Shown here: in pieces, positions 35,701 to 46,396 of the stretch | Numbering within the stretch: position 1 is the stretch's first letter | Layout of the letters: every line of letters begins with the position of its first letter | From: Yponomeuta sedellus | Lineage: Eukaryota > Arthropoda > Insecta > Lepidoptera > Yponomeutidae | Length of the DNA: 64,000 nucleotides | Direction: 5' to 3' | Assembly (NCBI GenBank): GCA_934045075.1 | Contig: OW203744.1 | Coordinates: forward strand, 7,739,795-7,803,794 | The notes under the pieces: model-generated | What the model saw: the letters and a program-made list of their open reading frames with translations, nothing else | Database searches by the model: none | What the model was told of the DNA's origin: nothing | Translations under genes and position numbers: made by a program

Positions 35701-38700
35701 TTAATTCCATAATCTCTGTCGACCAAGTACCACAAGAAATTTATTTATTTTTTCTATGGCGAGTCATAAACAATCTATTCGTCTGTCAGCTTTTAGAATA
35801 TAGGTACCTCGGGCTCTAGATAAGGCTTCGGTTTTCGCCGAAGCACACGAGTATAACACTATACTTCCTTTAAAAAACCTATTTAGAGGCTAAATAGGTT
35901 TACTATACTTCCTGCTCTGTATAAAACTTTTCTTCTCTATTTTGAAAAGTTATGTGTCATATTAAGTACTTAGTTAGTTGCGATATTTCTATTACACGAA
36001 TATATCCGATTCTATCCGATAGTAGCCGAGGTAGGTATATTCTAAAAGCTATTACGTTTCCTCCAGGTCCGCGCGTTCGTGGAGCGCAGCGCCAGTTTGT
36101 GCCAGCCGGAGCAGATCCACGTCTGCGACGGCTCCCCGGCCGAGGCCACCGTGCTGCTGCAGCACATGCAGCAGCAGGGAACGCTGCGCCGCCTCACGCA
36201 ATACCAGAACTGGTGAGTGCGTGCTGCCAGCGCCAGAATCAATCGCATCCTGTGTGATAGTTCATTGGAGTAATTATGCAGCGCATGCAGCTGCAGGGGA
36301 CGCTGCGCCGCAGCGTCGAGATGCGTTCGAGAACTGGTGAGCGCGTGATGCCAGCGACAGAAACAATCGCTTCCTGTGTGATAGCTCCCTTGGAGTAATT
36401 ATGCAACGCATGCAGCTTCAGAACTGGTGAGTGCGTGCTGCCAGCATCACAACCAATCGCTTCTTATTTGGTAGCTCCCTCAAATATACAGTGCATGCAG
36501 CAGCAGGCGACGCTGCGCCACCTCAAGCACAACCAGAATGTGCGTGCTGCCAGCGTCAGAACCAATCGCTTCTTGTGTGATAGCTGCCCGTAGCAACTAT
36601 GCAGCAGCAGGGGACGCTACGGCGCCTGACGCAATGCCCGATGTATGATACTCACCATGTTTGTTATACTGCCAGGGTTGGAACCAGTATATTTGTGTCC
36701 TGTAATCAACCCCCATCTTTCTGAGAGAAGGCCTGTGCCCTTTAGTGGGATGTAGGCTACGTAAACAAAGACTATATAGGTATACTAAACGCCTGCCCTC
36801 ATCCACAGCTGGTTGGCGCGCACGGACCCGGCCGACGTGGCGCGCGTGGAGTCGCGCACGTTCATCTGCGCCGAACTCGAGCGCGACGTAGTTCCCGCGG
36901 CGCGCGCCGGTCAGAAGTCTGCTCTGGGGAACTTCATCACGCAGGCCGACTATGAGAAGGCCATCGCTGAGCGCTTCCCTGGCTGTATGCGAGGTGAGCG
37001 AAGGTCTGATGGCCTATGGCGTCATGCGGAACACCCTCTAGAGTGGCAGTAGTCTAGTGGCGTGTTGAGTTGCGTATATCCATATTACCTATGGTTAATT
37101 GAAGTATATAATAAGATTGTATATAATATACAATCTGTGTAGTTATAAGATAGATATAAGAGTATGCGAGGATCGGGGCAGAGAAGACAAATACCCTCGG
37201 CAGTATGCTGAGTCAGCTGCCTATTGCAGCAGCAGAGAGACACCGTGACCAATGTTTCGTTAAGTTGGTACTTTGTTTTGTGGTGTCTCAATGTAATGTT
37301 TTGTGTTCTAACTGTTGCTGTAATAAATGTGTTTTTTTCTTCTTTCTTCAGAAGTGCCTAGAGAAAAAAATCTTTAGGTACTATGATTTGTGTGAAAGTA
37401 TAGACTAGATGGCGCGCGTGGAGTCCGAGCACATTCATCGTAGGCGCTTAACGACTTCCACTGTGTGAGAAAAGGTGAAATCGTGTGTTACCTATGCACA
37501 AACGCGCGATGTGGAAAGTTCAATACATCTACGAGGGCCTGAATTTGTCAATACATGTACCTACGAAGGAGTGACATTGTCAAAAAACATCTCACCTACT
37601 AACCGCGATTTGGATTAGTTTGCGAGGGTACGGTCCTATACTAAGTAGTTTGATCCCGGTTAAACACCAACTTCGCCACGAGATCTTGACTCACGCTTGC
37701 CGTGCCTCTCCATACACTGTCTACTCGGTTATTACAGCCCGATTACGAGGTGTGGATGCCTTAGGGCAACAAATGAGTGGAAGCCCATAATAACTTTATG
37801 AATTAGCTTCGGCGCTAAGTAGAAAATATCATCGACGTCTTTCTATGTGAGGGGCCCTTTCACGCGTACGCCACGGGGCTGCAGCCCTGGTGGCCCTCGC
37901 CTAAATTCGGCCCTGGGTAGAGACAAGGCCCGGCAGTCTAATACTTACAAATTAAATAGGCATCTCTCGCCAAGAAGATCGAATCGCGAGAGGCGCTGAT
38001 TTAAGTAGCACGGGTACCATTCCATTGGAATGGTACCCGTATACCATATACCATTGCAATGCGATTGGTTACCAGACTACCGATAGTGTGAATGAAACGA
38101 CCATTTCCGGACTAATATGATTTTATTGAACAACTATGCATTTTAGATACTCAGCCCCCAGACCTCTTGTCACGATCGTGAGGTTTTGGATTGCCTTTAT
38201 TGGAGGTAGGCCACGTGACACTAGGAACCCAATTCTCTAAGCCTTTTATCTTGTGTGGAGCCCGATTCCTTCACTTGGGTGGCGCAAGAAGCGACGGGGA
38301 GGGACTTTTATCAAACTTTTTGGGTTTGTTGTCAACAACTAACAACTTGCAGGTCGCACCATGTACGTGATCCCGTTCTCGATGGGTCCGGTTGGCTCGC
38401 CTCTGTCCAAGATCGGCGTGGAGATCACGGACTCGCCTTACGTCGTTTATTCGATGCGGGTCATGACCAGGATGGGTGAGTAATCTTCAATGCAGACAAA
38501 CGATGTTATTCATAAAAATACGATTCCTCTAAGGCACTCCTTAAATGCCTTGCCTCGCAAGCACTCCCTAAAGTGCTGTGTGGTGTCGGCCTAGAGACTT
38601 CCCGCGGGTGTCGTAAAAGGCGACTAAGGGACACAAACCGGGGGGGGTGGGCAGCAGCAGTACAATTCCACCAAACTGCGATCCCCAACCCGCATGCTAT

Positions 38701-41700
38701 GTTGGGCTATGGCCCTCATTAGGGGAGGGCTGTGTCCAGCAGTGGACTAATATAGCCTGAAGAAGAAGAAGACTCCTTAAATCGTCTGTGGTAATGAATA
38801 AGACCGGTTTCAACTGCACTTCGCCTATCTCGTTGGTGTAGCGGTTAGCACGCTTGACTACCAAAACAGAGTCGTAGGTTTGATTACGATTAAAAAAAGT
38901 AAAAAGTATTTATTAAATGAAAAGAAATTACAAAATGTTAGTCGTTGATTCGCACACTAGGCTTAGCCTGTGCTGTGGACGCCGTTTTACTACAGTGTAC
39001 AATTTTTATAGTCTACAATTTTTATCTTAAAATAGTACATAGGTGTAGTGAAATAAGGGAGGACGCAGCGCTCACAAGAAACGGTGCAAGCCAATGTTAG
39101 ATTTTTTAAAGAGACAGCGGTAACATGAGCCATCACCACTGTTCCCAGTGACTGGTTTTTTTATACGTAGACTGTTCCGCGAAATCGTGACAATGCATGC
39201 TGCAGGTACCTACCCCGGGCAGTCGTAAATCTGACATAGGTATTTTTGTGAAACAATCCTATTCAATTCATTTCAGTCGCTCTATCGTCCTATCTTCTAC
39301 CTGACTCGTATCCCTACATGGAATAACATTCGAGTTGGCTACCGCTTTGAGCTGGTAACACAAAATTATTGATTGTCAAGACAGGGGTAGATAGATAGAT
39401 ATAGATGAATATTCTTTATTGCACACAGAAGTTATATAAAAATATAGTACAAATGGCGGCCTTATTACTGAAAGCAATTTCTTCCAGGCAACCATAATAG
39501 GTAATGGGTTCGATTCACAAAAGGCGCCGACGTACTTTGATGTAGGTATACAATGGCTTCAGCTAGGTGCTTTTCCATCATTGTGATGTCATAGATCCAA
39601 ATTTGAGACCTGGGGCCTGTTTCATAGAACTAAAGTTCATAGTTTTTATATTAAACGGGTCTAATAGCGATTATTTATTAGGTAAAATGTAATTACCTTA
39701 TTTCCCTATGTGTCAGCAGCGTTACAGTTGCTGTGGTCTCGGGTAGACTGAAGTGGCGAGTACAGTTAATTACTGTGGGTAGTCACTTTTAATTTTTCGC
39801 AGCTGGCCGACACACAACACTCTCTACGCCCACGGACAGGTCCGGTGATAAGGCGCCTAATTTTTACCTAATAAATAATCGCGATTAGTCCCGTTTATTA
39901 TATAAATGAGTATCGCCAATCATTAAGAAATGCTAATTCATGGTTTACTATAATCTTAACCACTACGTCTTTCGCTAACAGGCAGCAAAGTGCTGGAAGC
40001 GCTGCGCAAAGACGAGGAGTTCGTGCGCTGCCTCCACGCGGTGGGCACAGGCGCAAGCGTGCCCGGCTGGCCGTGCGACCCGGCGCGGACCATCATCCTG
40101 CACCGCCCTAGCGACAACGAGATCGTCAGCTATGGTACGTCCACGTATGCTTTATCAATCAGGGTGGGCGCATGCTGAGACGCAGGCGACGCAGCACAGC
40201 GCAGCGCAGATTTTGTTAAGCATGGAACGTCATTGAGGCTGGGCGCATACTGAGACGCAAGCGACGCAGTACAGCGCACCGCAGATTTTGTAAAGCATGG
40301 AACGTCATGGAGCCTGGGGGCATGCTGAGACGCAAGCGACGCAGTACAACGCAGCGCAGATTTTGTAAAGCATGGAACGTCATTGAGGCTGGGCGCATGC
40401 TGAGACGCAAGCGACGCAGTACAACGCAGCGCAGATTTTGTAAAGCATGGAACGTCATTGAGGCTGGGCGCATGCTGAGACGCAGGCGAAGCAGCGCAGC
40501 GCAGATTTTGTAAAGCATGGAACGTCATTGAGGCTGGGCGCATGCTGAGACGCAGGGGAAGCAGCACAGCGCAGCGCAGATTTTGTAAAGCATGGAACGT
40601 CATTGAGCTACTTACGCTGCGGCGCAGGCACGTGCGACGCATACATGTCATTGTGTCTGCCCTGCTCTGCGTCTCGTTGTAGTGCCGGCACAGATTTCTG
40701 CGCGACGCGTGCACGTCGAGGCGTGTTCACTAACAATTTTCTTGCAATGACAGAACATTTAATTGAATTAGTTCGCTGTGAACCTTATTTGTATTATACA
40801 AATCATCCAGACTGTTCAAAGATGACATTGAAAGAGTTATTATGGGTGACAATTGCCAAGGAATGTAGCGAATAGTTGCGTTGCAGCAAGCTGTGGGGGC
40901 CTATGTCTGCCTCAACTGCCCTGCCCTGTGCTGCATCTCAGCATGCGCCCAGCCCGAGTCTGCTCTGCTCTCGTCCAGTGCTAGACATAGGCCTCCCTCG
41001 AAGCACGCCACTTCCTTCTATCCTCGGACCTTCGTATCCAATCCAATCTGCCTTAGATCGTCATTTCAGCCGTATGCTTCTTCATTAATAATTGGTTCGT
41101 GTTGTTTTTTCTTTGCACTCATTGCTGATGCTGTCCAAATCATGGTCAGGTCATTTTGGACTCTCTCGCTACGATCTAACGCGATTTTTTAGGTGACTTG
41201 GTTATTCCATCGGAATTTCAAATTTTAGAAATTGGCTTCGGGGTAGTTAATCAAGTCCACGTCCGTCAATGGATGGACGTGGTCAACGCATTACAATTCC
41301 ACATTTGGTTGACCGTTCCACATTTGGTGGATGGTTACCAAATGAGCTGCTGTTCTTTCGTGTGCTTGATGGATGTTGACTGGATTAGTCAAACGCATAC
41401 TTTACACTCTAAGGTCCAACCCGTAATTTTTTCGCTACAAATGAAATTAAACCTTTAAAATCCGCTCTACTTCGTAAAGTGATAGTGAGAAAAGCTATGC
41501 TGGATTTTCTCAGCCGAGTCTTATATTTGTAGCCAACAACAACCATTGCCTTGTTATCTCAATCCCTCCAATATAATTAACTAAGTTCAACCATTCTTGC
41601 AGGGAGCGGCTACGGTGGTAACAGTCTGCTTGGCAAGAAATGCTTTGCGCTGCGTCTGGGCTCCGTCTTAGCGCGTCGCGAGGGCTGGCTCGCTGAGCAC

Positions 41701-44700
41701 ATGCTGGTTAGTAGAGAAAGGAAGAAGGTCAACTTTTATAGACCTTAGGAAGGGCACATACATTCGAAAACTCATGGCTGTATCCCGAAAGTGCATGTAT
41801 ATGTAGGCACATACTGCACACAATTCCGTGGGAAAAGATTGCTTATAGATACCTAGGTATCTATAAGCAATCTTTTCCCACGGAATGGTCCCTAGGGACC
41901 ATCCACAAAATACGTCACACATTAAGGGGGAAGGAGGGGGTCGACGACGTGTGACATTGTGTGACGGGGGGTGAGAGGGTTCTAAATTTCGTGACGTCAC
42001 ATTTCCAAACCTCCAAACCAAACACGAACTTCGCACTATTAACGAAATGCTCAAAACATTTAAAACTCTTGATATTTAATAAAAACAGTTTGGGAACTGC
42101 TGTTTGAGTTCAATAAATTCTAAATTTAAAATTGCATAATATGTGACGTCTGACGTCACACTAGGGAGGGGGGGGGGGGTCTCACAAATGTGACCGACTG
42201 TGACAAGGACGGGGGAGGGGTCGAAAAATCACGAAATTCCTGTGACGTAATTTATGGATGGCCCCCTACATACCTACAGTTTTGATACCTCGAATTGAAA
42301 GGCCAAAAATAATGGAGATGAAATATGTATACCTACCTACTATTTTTATTTTTAATGCACTAACCCGTGCTAAGGACAATTTTAAAAACCTATTTAGAGG
42401 CTAAAAATTCCACCCATGCCGGGATTCGAACCCGCGACCTCTGGCTATCCGTGCCAGCGCTATGAAATATGTAGTTATTTTTAAAAACTCTATTCTAATC
42501 CATCAGCCTAAAATCTTCCATTGCTAGACAAAGGCCATCCCAAAAGCACTCCAATTCTTCCTGTCGTCGCCTTTTTGGTAATTCGGATATGTGATCAGTT
42601 CACGTTTATGCTCCATAGGTAAAAAAAAGGATAGAGGAGGACGCACTGGGCTACGACTTTTATCTGCAGGCTCTAAGGAATGACCGAGGAAAACTGCATT
42701 TTCCAAACACAACGTGACCAAACTGAACCCAACTTTTTACTCACTTCCCCAAACAAAAACCGTTGGAACGTTTTCGTGTGATAGGTATCCAAACCGGGAG
42801 GTGGGCAGCAGCAGCCCTGCAGTACAATTGCAACGAACTGCGATCCTCAACCCGCATGCTCAGCGTGGGGATTATGGGCATTACCCCCTATGATAGCACA
42901 ACGTGGCGCTCTTGAGGGGCGGGCTATGTCCAGCAGTGGACTAGTATAGCCTGACGACGAAGGTATCCAGGAAAAAATACTGGTCAGCAACATTCATGCG
43001 AGTGGGTAGATTAGATTAGAACTCTGTATTGTACACACCAGAAAAAAATATATACATAAAAAGGCTTAAACATGTCTATGTATTGCCGTATACAATTGGC
43101 GGTGTGTAGCTTATTATATCTATCTCATCCCCAGATTGTGGGTATCACGGATCCGAGCGGGCGCAAGCGGTACGTGGCCGCGGCATTCCCCTCGGCCTGC
43201 GGGAAGACCAACCTGGCCATGATGACCCCCTCCCTGCCCGGGTACAAGGTCGAGTGCGTCGGAGACGACATCGCCTGGATGAAGTTTGACAAGAACGGCG
43301 TGCTCAGGGCTATCAACCCGGAGAACGGTTTCTTCGGTGTTGCTCCAGGTAAATCACACTAATAAATTATAAAGGCGAAAAATTGTGATGTTTGTTACTT
43401 CTTCACTTCTAAACGACTGGAGCGATTTTTTGGTATGGGGTTGGCTGAAACCCTGGATTAACACATAGGCTACGTTTTACTGCGGAAAAATATCTTATTC
43501 CCATGGGAAAATCGATAAACCGCTAGTAACACCGCGGGGCATAGCTAGTCTATTCTATAATATAAAAATGAATCGCTGAATGTGTTGGTAAGCGCAAATC
43601 TCGAAAGCAGCTGAACCGATTTCGCTGATTCTTTTTTTAGAATATTCCTTGATGTACGAGGATGGTTCTTACGGAGAGAAAAATAAAAAAAATTCAAGGA
43701 TCGACTGTTAATTCTGATTCTGATCTTGAAAATGATCATCAGAAACCATTGTCATGGTGAAAACTTCCCGTAAAGAAGGAACTTCACAATTATCTATTCA
43801 GCCCACCTCTGCCTTGCTGGGTAATGGCAGAGGCAAAATTATACTTCGAGTAAAACTGAATTTTAATCGAAGATTTCTCTCTCAGGCACATCGGAAGCCA
43901 CAAACCCAATCGCGATGGCGACAGTATTCAAGAACACCGTATTCACGAACGTAGCCGAGACTAAGGACGGCGGAGTATGGTGGGAGGGCATGGGAACTGC
44001 GCCCGAGAGCCTCACTGACTGGAAGGGTCAGCCTTGGAGCCCTGATTCGAAGACCCCTGCTGCGCATCCCAACTCTAGGTAAATTAGCCAAATGGACGGT
44101 TGTCAACTTGTCACCGACCTTGTAGAAAATTAAAAAGAATATTTGTCTTGCCATGTTTTAACAATATTGCCGAATTTAGGGGAAATTTAATACGATATGT
44201 AAATATAAACGTCTTGCCAAGGACAACTGATAATGACATCGCAATTTCTAAATGCACAGTAATTCTTTTTACGTAACTTGGATTGCATGCTCCGTAATTA
44301 ATTTCAAACATTCCATGAGATTTTTGTTCAGTAATGAGACACATTGACGATATTACCTAATCCTCATGATTTTTTCAGATTCTGCACTCCAGCTGATCAG
44401 TGTCCCATAATTGATGGTGACTGGGAAAGCGCGGAAGGAGTCCCGATTTCCGCCATTCTATTGGGAGGTCGCCGTCCGGTTGGCGTACCGCTAGTGGTCG
44501 AGGCTAGGGACTGGAAACACGGCGTCTTCATGGGAGCTGCCATGCGTTCCGAAGCCACTGCTGCTGCTGAGTTCAGTGTAAGTTTTATAATAGAATTGTG
44601 TTCTTATTAATAAATTTACGAGCAGAGGAGAGCATCTCTCCTAGAACATCTGTTCTAGGTCGTAGAGCGGTGGTAGAAGAAAGTAGATTTTGATGTTCAA

Positions 44701-46076
44701 GGCAGCATGATGTTTATTAGGAACCGTGCCTAGTTGTGCCATGTTGGAAGACGTACGTTGTTATTGAGAGGCAAAAGCCAATTGTTTGGCGCAGGCAACA
44801 AGACCCGAGAGCTCGACTGTGCGCGGTGCACAGTCAGCAATACGAGTCAACAATGACCTACAAAAGTTTACGGTGCTATCCCGTACAATAAATAACAAGT
44901 TAATTTGTTTCACTGTGTAATTTTACTGTATAATAGCATAGCAAATCAATTGGGTAGCGAAATTAATATTTCTGATAAAACAAAATAATATTAAAGCAAA
45001 CTTCTACACGGTTTTCTGTCCTCAGGGTAAAGTAATAATGCACGACCCATTTGCGATGCGTCCGTTCTTCGGTTACAACTTCGGCGAGTACCTCAAGCAC
45101 TGGCTCTCGATGCCACAGGCTGGCCGCAAGATGCCAAAGATCTTCCACGTCAACTGGTTCCGTAAGGACGAGCAGGTACCTACTTAATTTTTTCATATGA
45201 CAGGTTCGCTCTTAAATAGCAAATCATCACCAGACACCACAACGGAACACGTACTACTTGATGGCGTGTCTTTATCCGGTGGGTAGTTACGAAGTGCAGC
45301 CTAGGCCTGCCACGTTGTCATTAATTTTCTTTTTTATGTACAATCGACTAGGGTCGGTCTGTTTCCGGCAGCATCTATTAGTTCTAATCTCATTCGCTTT
45401 TCAGGGCAAGTTCCTCTGGCCCGGTTTTGGCGAGAACGCGCGGGTGCTTGACTGGGTACTTCGCCGATGCGACGGCGAGCCTTGCCACCAGGAGACGCCG
45501 ATCGGCTTCGTGCCCAAAGACGGAACACTGAACACAACAGGACTGGATAACATCAACTCTAAGGAACTCTTCAGTATTCCTAAGGACTTCTGGCTGCAGG
45601 AAGTGAGTTTTCTTCTATTTTCTAAATACTAATGCCATCAATATCTTGGAATAGATTCAATCTGCGATCTATGTTTAATTATGATAGCTTCCACCATTTT
45701 AACATTTGGGCAAAAAGTAAACATAATAAATCTCGATAATGGTAATAACTTATTTAGACCATTTAGCGTAGAACCAAGAACCTAGTCTTTGTCAGATGAT
45801 TTAAATTTAATACTTTTAATAGTTTAAAAGCCAATTTTGGCGAACCAAATAATGTTTTCCGACAGGGTCCCACTTCGACACTTAAAAGATTTTTTTTCAA
45901 TTCAAATATATTTTAATCACTTTATGTTAAAAACGACACGGTGTAGCTTATAATATTGTTTTTCTTCCCAGGCGGACGCAATAGAAAAATATTTCAAGGA
46001 AGAGGTTGGCGAAGATCTACCTAAAGAGATGTGGGATGAGCTGAACCAGCTCAGGAATAAAGTGCAGCAGTTATAG
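26895..46076 (+). CDS. Pepck: Phosphoenolpyruvate carboxykinase (GTP), 13 coding exons
   Basis: This enzyme converts oxaloacetate and GTP to phosphoenolpyruvate, the committed step of gluconeogenesis and glyceroneogenesis. Coding exons read by eye: 26895-26944, 34833-34932, 36067-36212, 36809-36993, 38353-38475, 39982-40134, 41603-41706, 43135-43348, 43886-44078, 44379-44577, 45026-45175, 45405-45602, 45972-46076. All junctions are GT-AG and phases match throughout, giving 639 residues, a normal length for the family. Visible motifs: YGGNS near residue 256, the active-site His of AEHML near 285, the P-loop with its catalytic cysteine (FPSACGKTN, 305-313), the metal-binding VGDDIAWM near 329-336, ARDWKHGVF, and the aromatic guanine-binding stretch [10 protein letters not shown]. 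The exon 2 donor (AAG then gttggt) is weak but is the only one that keeps frame. Poly(A) signals lie at 46193 and 46323. The first 43 or so residues are basic and poorly conserved. Introns 1, 3, 6 and 7 hold unusual repeats, described separately. Confidence 0.96.
27246..27428 (+). repeat. Dispersed repeat family B in PEPCK intron 1
   Basis: Begins GACAGTCGTTAAGTCAAGTC and ends GGGTTGATGATGA. It lies about 300 bp inside intron 1. Confidence 0.75.
28021..28084. repeat. 64-bp hairpin in PEPCK intron 1
   Basis: Arms TATAGCCATGCCTCTACCCT AGGTAAC and complement surround a 10-base loop (ctccatgaaa), with one mismatch. Confidence 0.75.
28828..29432. mobile_element. Foldback DNA element with about 180-bp inverted arms
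   Basis: The ends are ATGGGTCCCCTACG and its complement. The arms carry CGAATGCTGTAGTGGC, GGACTCGAATGC and CTGCCTCATACGCTCG. The loop of about 230 bp is AT-rich. Open frames in the two arms are mirror products of the inverted repeat. No clean target duplication was seen. Confidence 0.75.
29703..29731 (+). repeat. (TC)n microsatellite
   Basis: About 14 TC dinucleotides, following TTGAATAAATAATT, which itself looks like a retroelement 3' end. Confidence 0.95.
29945..30140 (-). repeat. Dispersed repeat family B in PEPCK intron 1
   Basis: Inverse orientation: TCAACCCTTGTATGTCCCCA on the plus strand through CTCTGACATGGCTTAACGAC. It is among the longest copies in the window. Confidence 0.8.
30145..31215. 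other. No supported feature (PEPCK intron 1)
   Basis: AT-rich intronic sequence. A run of GCAATTGCAACATTGCAAAT-like repeats near 30990-31030 is the only local structure. Confidence 0.4.
31220..32740 (-). mobile_element. Inverted-repeat DNA element with IS630/Tc1-like transposase remnant
   Basis: AATCTGTAAAATATAGCTTG AGCT near 31224 is repeated inverted near 32715-32735, followed on both sides by ACAGCTGTC. Inside, minus-strand reading from 31860 gives [21 protein letters not shown], a helix-turn-helix, then in the same frame [14 protein letters not shown] and [25 protein letters not shown], a block typical of insect DDE_3-type transposases. The catalytic domain was not found. A family A SINE is inserted at 32344-32520. 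Confidence 0.55.
32344..32520 (+). mobile_element. tRNA-derived SINE (family A), best tRNA-like copy
   Basis: The core GCCCATTAGCTCAGTTGG.. to ..GGCATGGGTGG can fold as a cloverleaf: acceptor GCCCAT against ATGGGT, D arm GCTC/GAGC, T arm CGGG-TTCGAAT-CCCG. The anticodon loop lacks the invariant T33, so it is not a functional tRNA. The tail ends AAAAATAATATAAATAAA. Confidence 0.8.
33615..34141. mobile_element. hAT-type MITE with 8-bp target duplication
   Basis: The ends are CAGTGTTGCCAAC and GTTGGCAACACTG. Both sides carry the identical 8-mer TAAGCAAC (33607-33614 and 34142-34149), the hallmark of hAT insertion. The interior (527 bp total) has degenerate AAATCAACATTTTT repeats at 33780-33900 and no transposase. 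Confidence 0.9.
34150..34215. repeat. Fragment of the MITE family seen at 159-336
   Basis: Shares GACGCGAGCTC, CTCACCGTGATGAAGC and GAACCTGGTCGG with the first element of the window. The hAT-type element is inserted in it. Confidence 0.6.
34404..34560. mobile_element. MITE with GACGTTTCGG ends
   Basis: Inverted arms ACGGATTTCACTCGTTTATT and complement, with an inner pair TTCCGACGTTTC / GAAACGTCGGAA. There is no ORF. Confidence 0.75.
34608..34797 (+). repeat. Dispersed repeat family C just upstream of PEPCK exon 2
   Basis: Contains TTCACGTCTAAACGC, GGAGCTAGCTGACACCCTGG, ACACATAAGCTACG and GGGGCACAGCC. It ends about 35 bp before the exon 2 acceptor. Confidence 0.7.
35873..35903. repeat. Minimal palindrome of the family A SINE tail
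   Basis: AAAACCTATTTAGAGGCTAA ATAGGTTT is the SINE A tail and its complement with the tRNA-like core missing. Confidence 0.6.
36160..36650 (+). repeat. Serial duplications of PEPCK exon 3 end and its splice donor
   Basis: After the true donor (36213) the phrase GAACTGGTGAGYGCGTG recurs with donors at 36337 and 36427. ATGCAGCAGCAGGxGACGCT-type copies of the exon 3 end lie at about 36272, 36490 and 36597, each linked to CTGCCAGCG..CAATCGCTTC..TGTGATAGCT intron sequence. Units are 90-124 bp and diverged. They start at the exon itself, so the exon end is part of copy 1. Confidence 0.8.
38545..38770 (+). repeat. RTE-like LINE 3' end in PEPCK intron 5
   Basis: Ends GTGTCCAGCAGTGGACTAAT ATAGCC then GAAGAAGAAG, matching the 3' terminus of the copy at 19302 in the opposite orientation. 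Confidence 0.65.
38827..38960 (+). repeat. tRNA-derived SINE-like fragment
   Basis: GGTGTAGCGGTTAGCACGC is a good A box and GGTTTGATTACGA a degraded B box. An A-rich run follows. It is not a functional tRNA. Confidence 0.4.
39646..39905. mobile_element. MITE in PEPCK intron 5
   Basis: Inverted arms AAACGGGTCTAATAGCGATT with TTATTAGGTAAAA, and the complement at 39860-39905. About 260 bp, no ORF. Confidence 0.7.
40158..40613 (+). repeat. 75-bp tandem array at the start of PEPCK intron 6
   Basis: The anchor GCATGGAACGTCAT occurs at 40220, 40295, 40370, 40445, 40515 and 40590, giving periods of 75, 75, 75, 70 and 75. The array begins 24 bases after the exon 6 donor (40135). Because 75 is divisible by three, long open frames appear on both strands; they are artefacts of the period. 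Confidence 0.95.
40741..40875 (+). pseudogene. MADF-domain fragment in PEPCK intron 6
   Basis: The frame ending at TAG 40873-40875 reads [20 protein letters not shown], then [20 protein letters not shown], the first half of a MADF domain (Myb/SANT-like). MADF proteins are host regulators and also the accessory protein of PIF/Harbinger transposons. It stops mid-domain. An inverted copy of the neighbouring 75-bp unit follows at about 40925-40965. Confidence 0.55.
40972..41090 (-). repeat. RTE-like LINE 3' end fragment
   Basis: On the plus strand GTCCAGTGCTAGACATAGGC CTCCCTCGAA matches the RTE-like 3' ends elsewhere in the window. The rest is decayed. Confidence 0.45.
41823..41886. repeat. Perfect 64-bp palindrome without spacer
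   Basis: Two exact 32-base arms (ATTCCGTGGGAAAAGATTGC...) meet at the centre ACCT/AGGT. It lies in PEPCK intron 7, about 117 bp after the exon 7 donor. Confidence 0.95.
41895..42266. mobile_element. TA-flanked MITE (Tc1/mariner-like)
   Basis: The ends GGGACCATCCACAAAATACG and GTAATTTATGGATGGCCCCC are imperfect inverted repeats, with TA at 41893-41894 and 42267-42268. The interior is rich in GTGACGT and poly-G. There is no ORF. Confidence 0.75.
42344..42466 (-). mobile_element. tRNA-derived SINE (family A) in PEPCK intron 7
   Basis: Plus-strand reading: ATGCACTAACCCGTGCTAAG, TTAGAGGCTAAAAATTCC, GGGATTCGAACCCGCGACC. It is truncated inside the A box. Confidence 0.8.
42770..42965 (+). repeat. 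RTE-like LINE 3' end in PEPCK intron 7
   Basis: GGTGGGCAGCAGCAGCCC, TATGTCCAGCAGTGGACTAG and TATAGCCTGACGACG match the 3' ends at 38545 and 24563. Confidence 0.6.
43366..43551 (+). repeat. Dispersed repeat family C in PEPCK intron 8
   Basis: Starts 18 bases after the exon 8 donor. Contains CTTCACTTCTAAACGAC, CCCTGGATTAACACATAGGC, GGGAAAATCGATAAACCGC and GGGGCATAGCTAGT. Confidence 0.7.
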
Positions 46077-46396
46077 ACTTATAAGTGTTAAGATTAATGT
46101 TTCTTACATATTCGATGTTTCTTTAAATCAATCCAACTTATAACCAAGTAATATATGTTAAATACCGATAAAATTAGAATGTAACAAATGCAAATAAAAA
46201 AATGACTTGAATAAAAGAAAATGAATTTGCTATGGCTGTGTTAGTTAAATTGACTGTTAAATAATAATAAATAACTATAGCATTTAATATAATTTAAGTA
46301 ATGTAATTTTATTTATAAAACCAATAAACTGTACCATACTAAAAGGTGGTCTTTCATCTTTGAACGATGTTTAATTTCCGTGAAGATTAGTTACTG

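Noticed and set aside
40130..40714. 194-residue and 100-residue open frames on the minus strand
   Set aside because: They are produced by the 75-bp tandem repeat, whose period is a multiple of three; no splice or start context supports coding.
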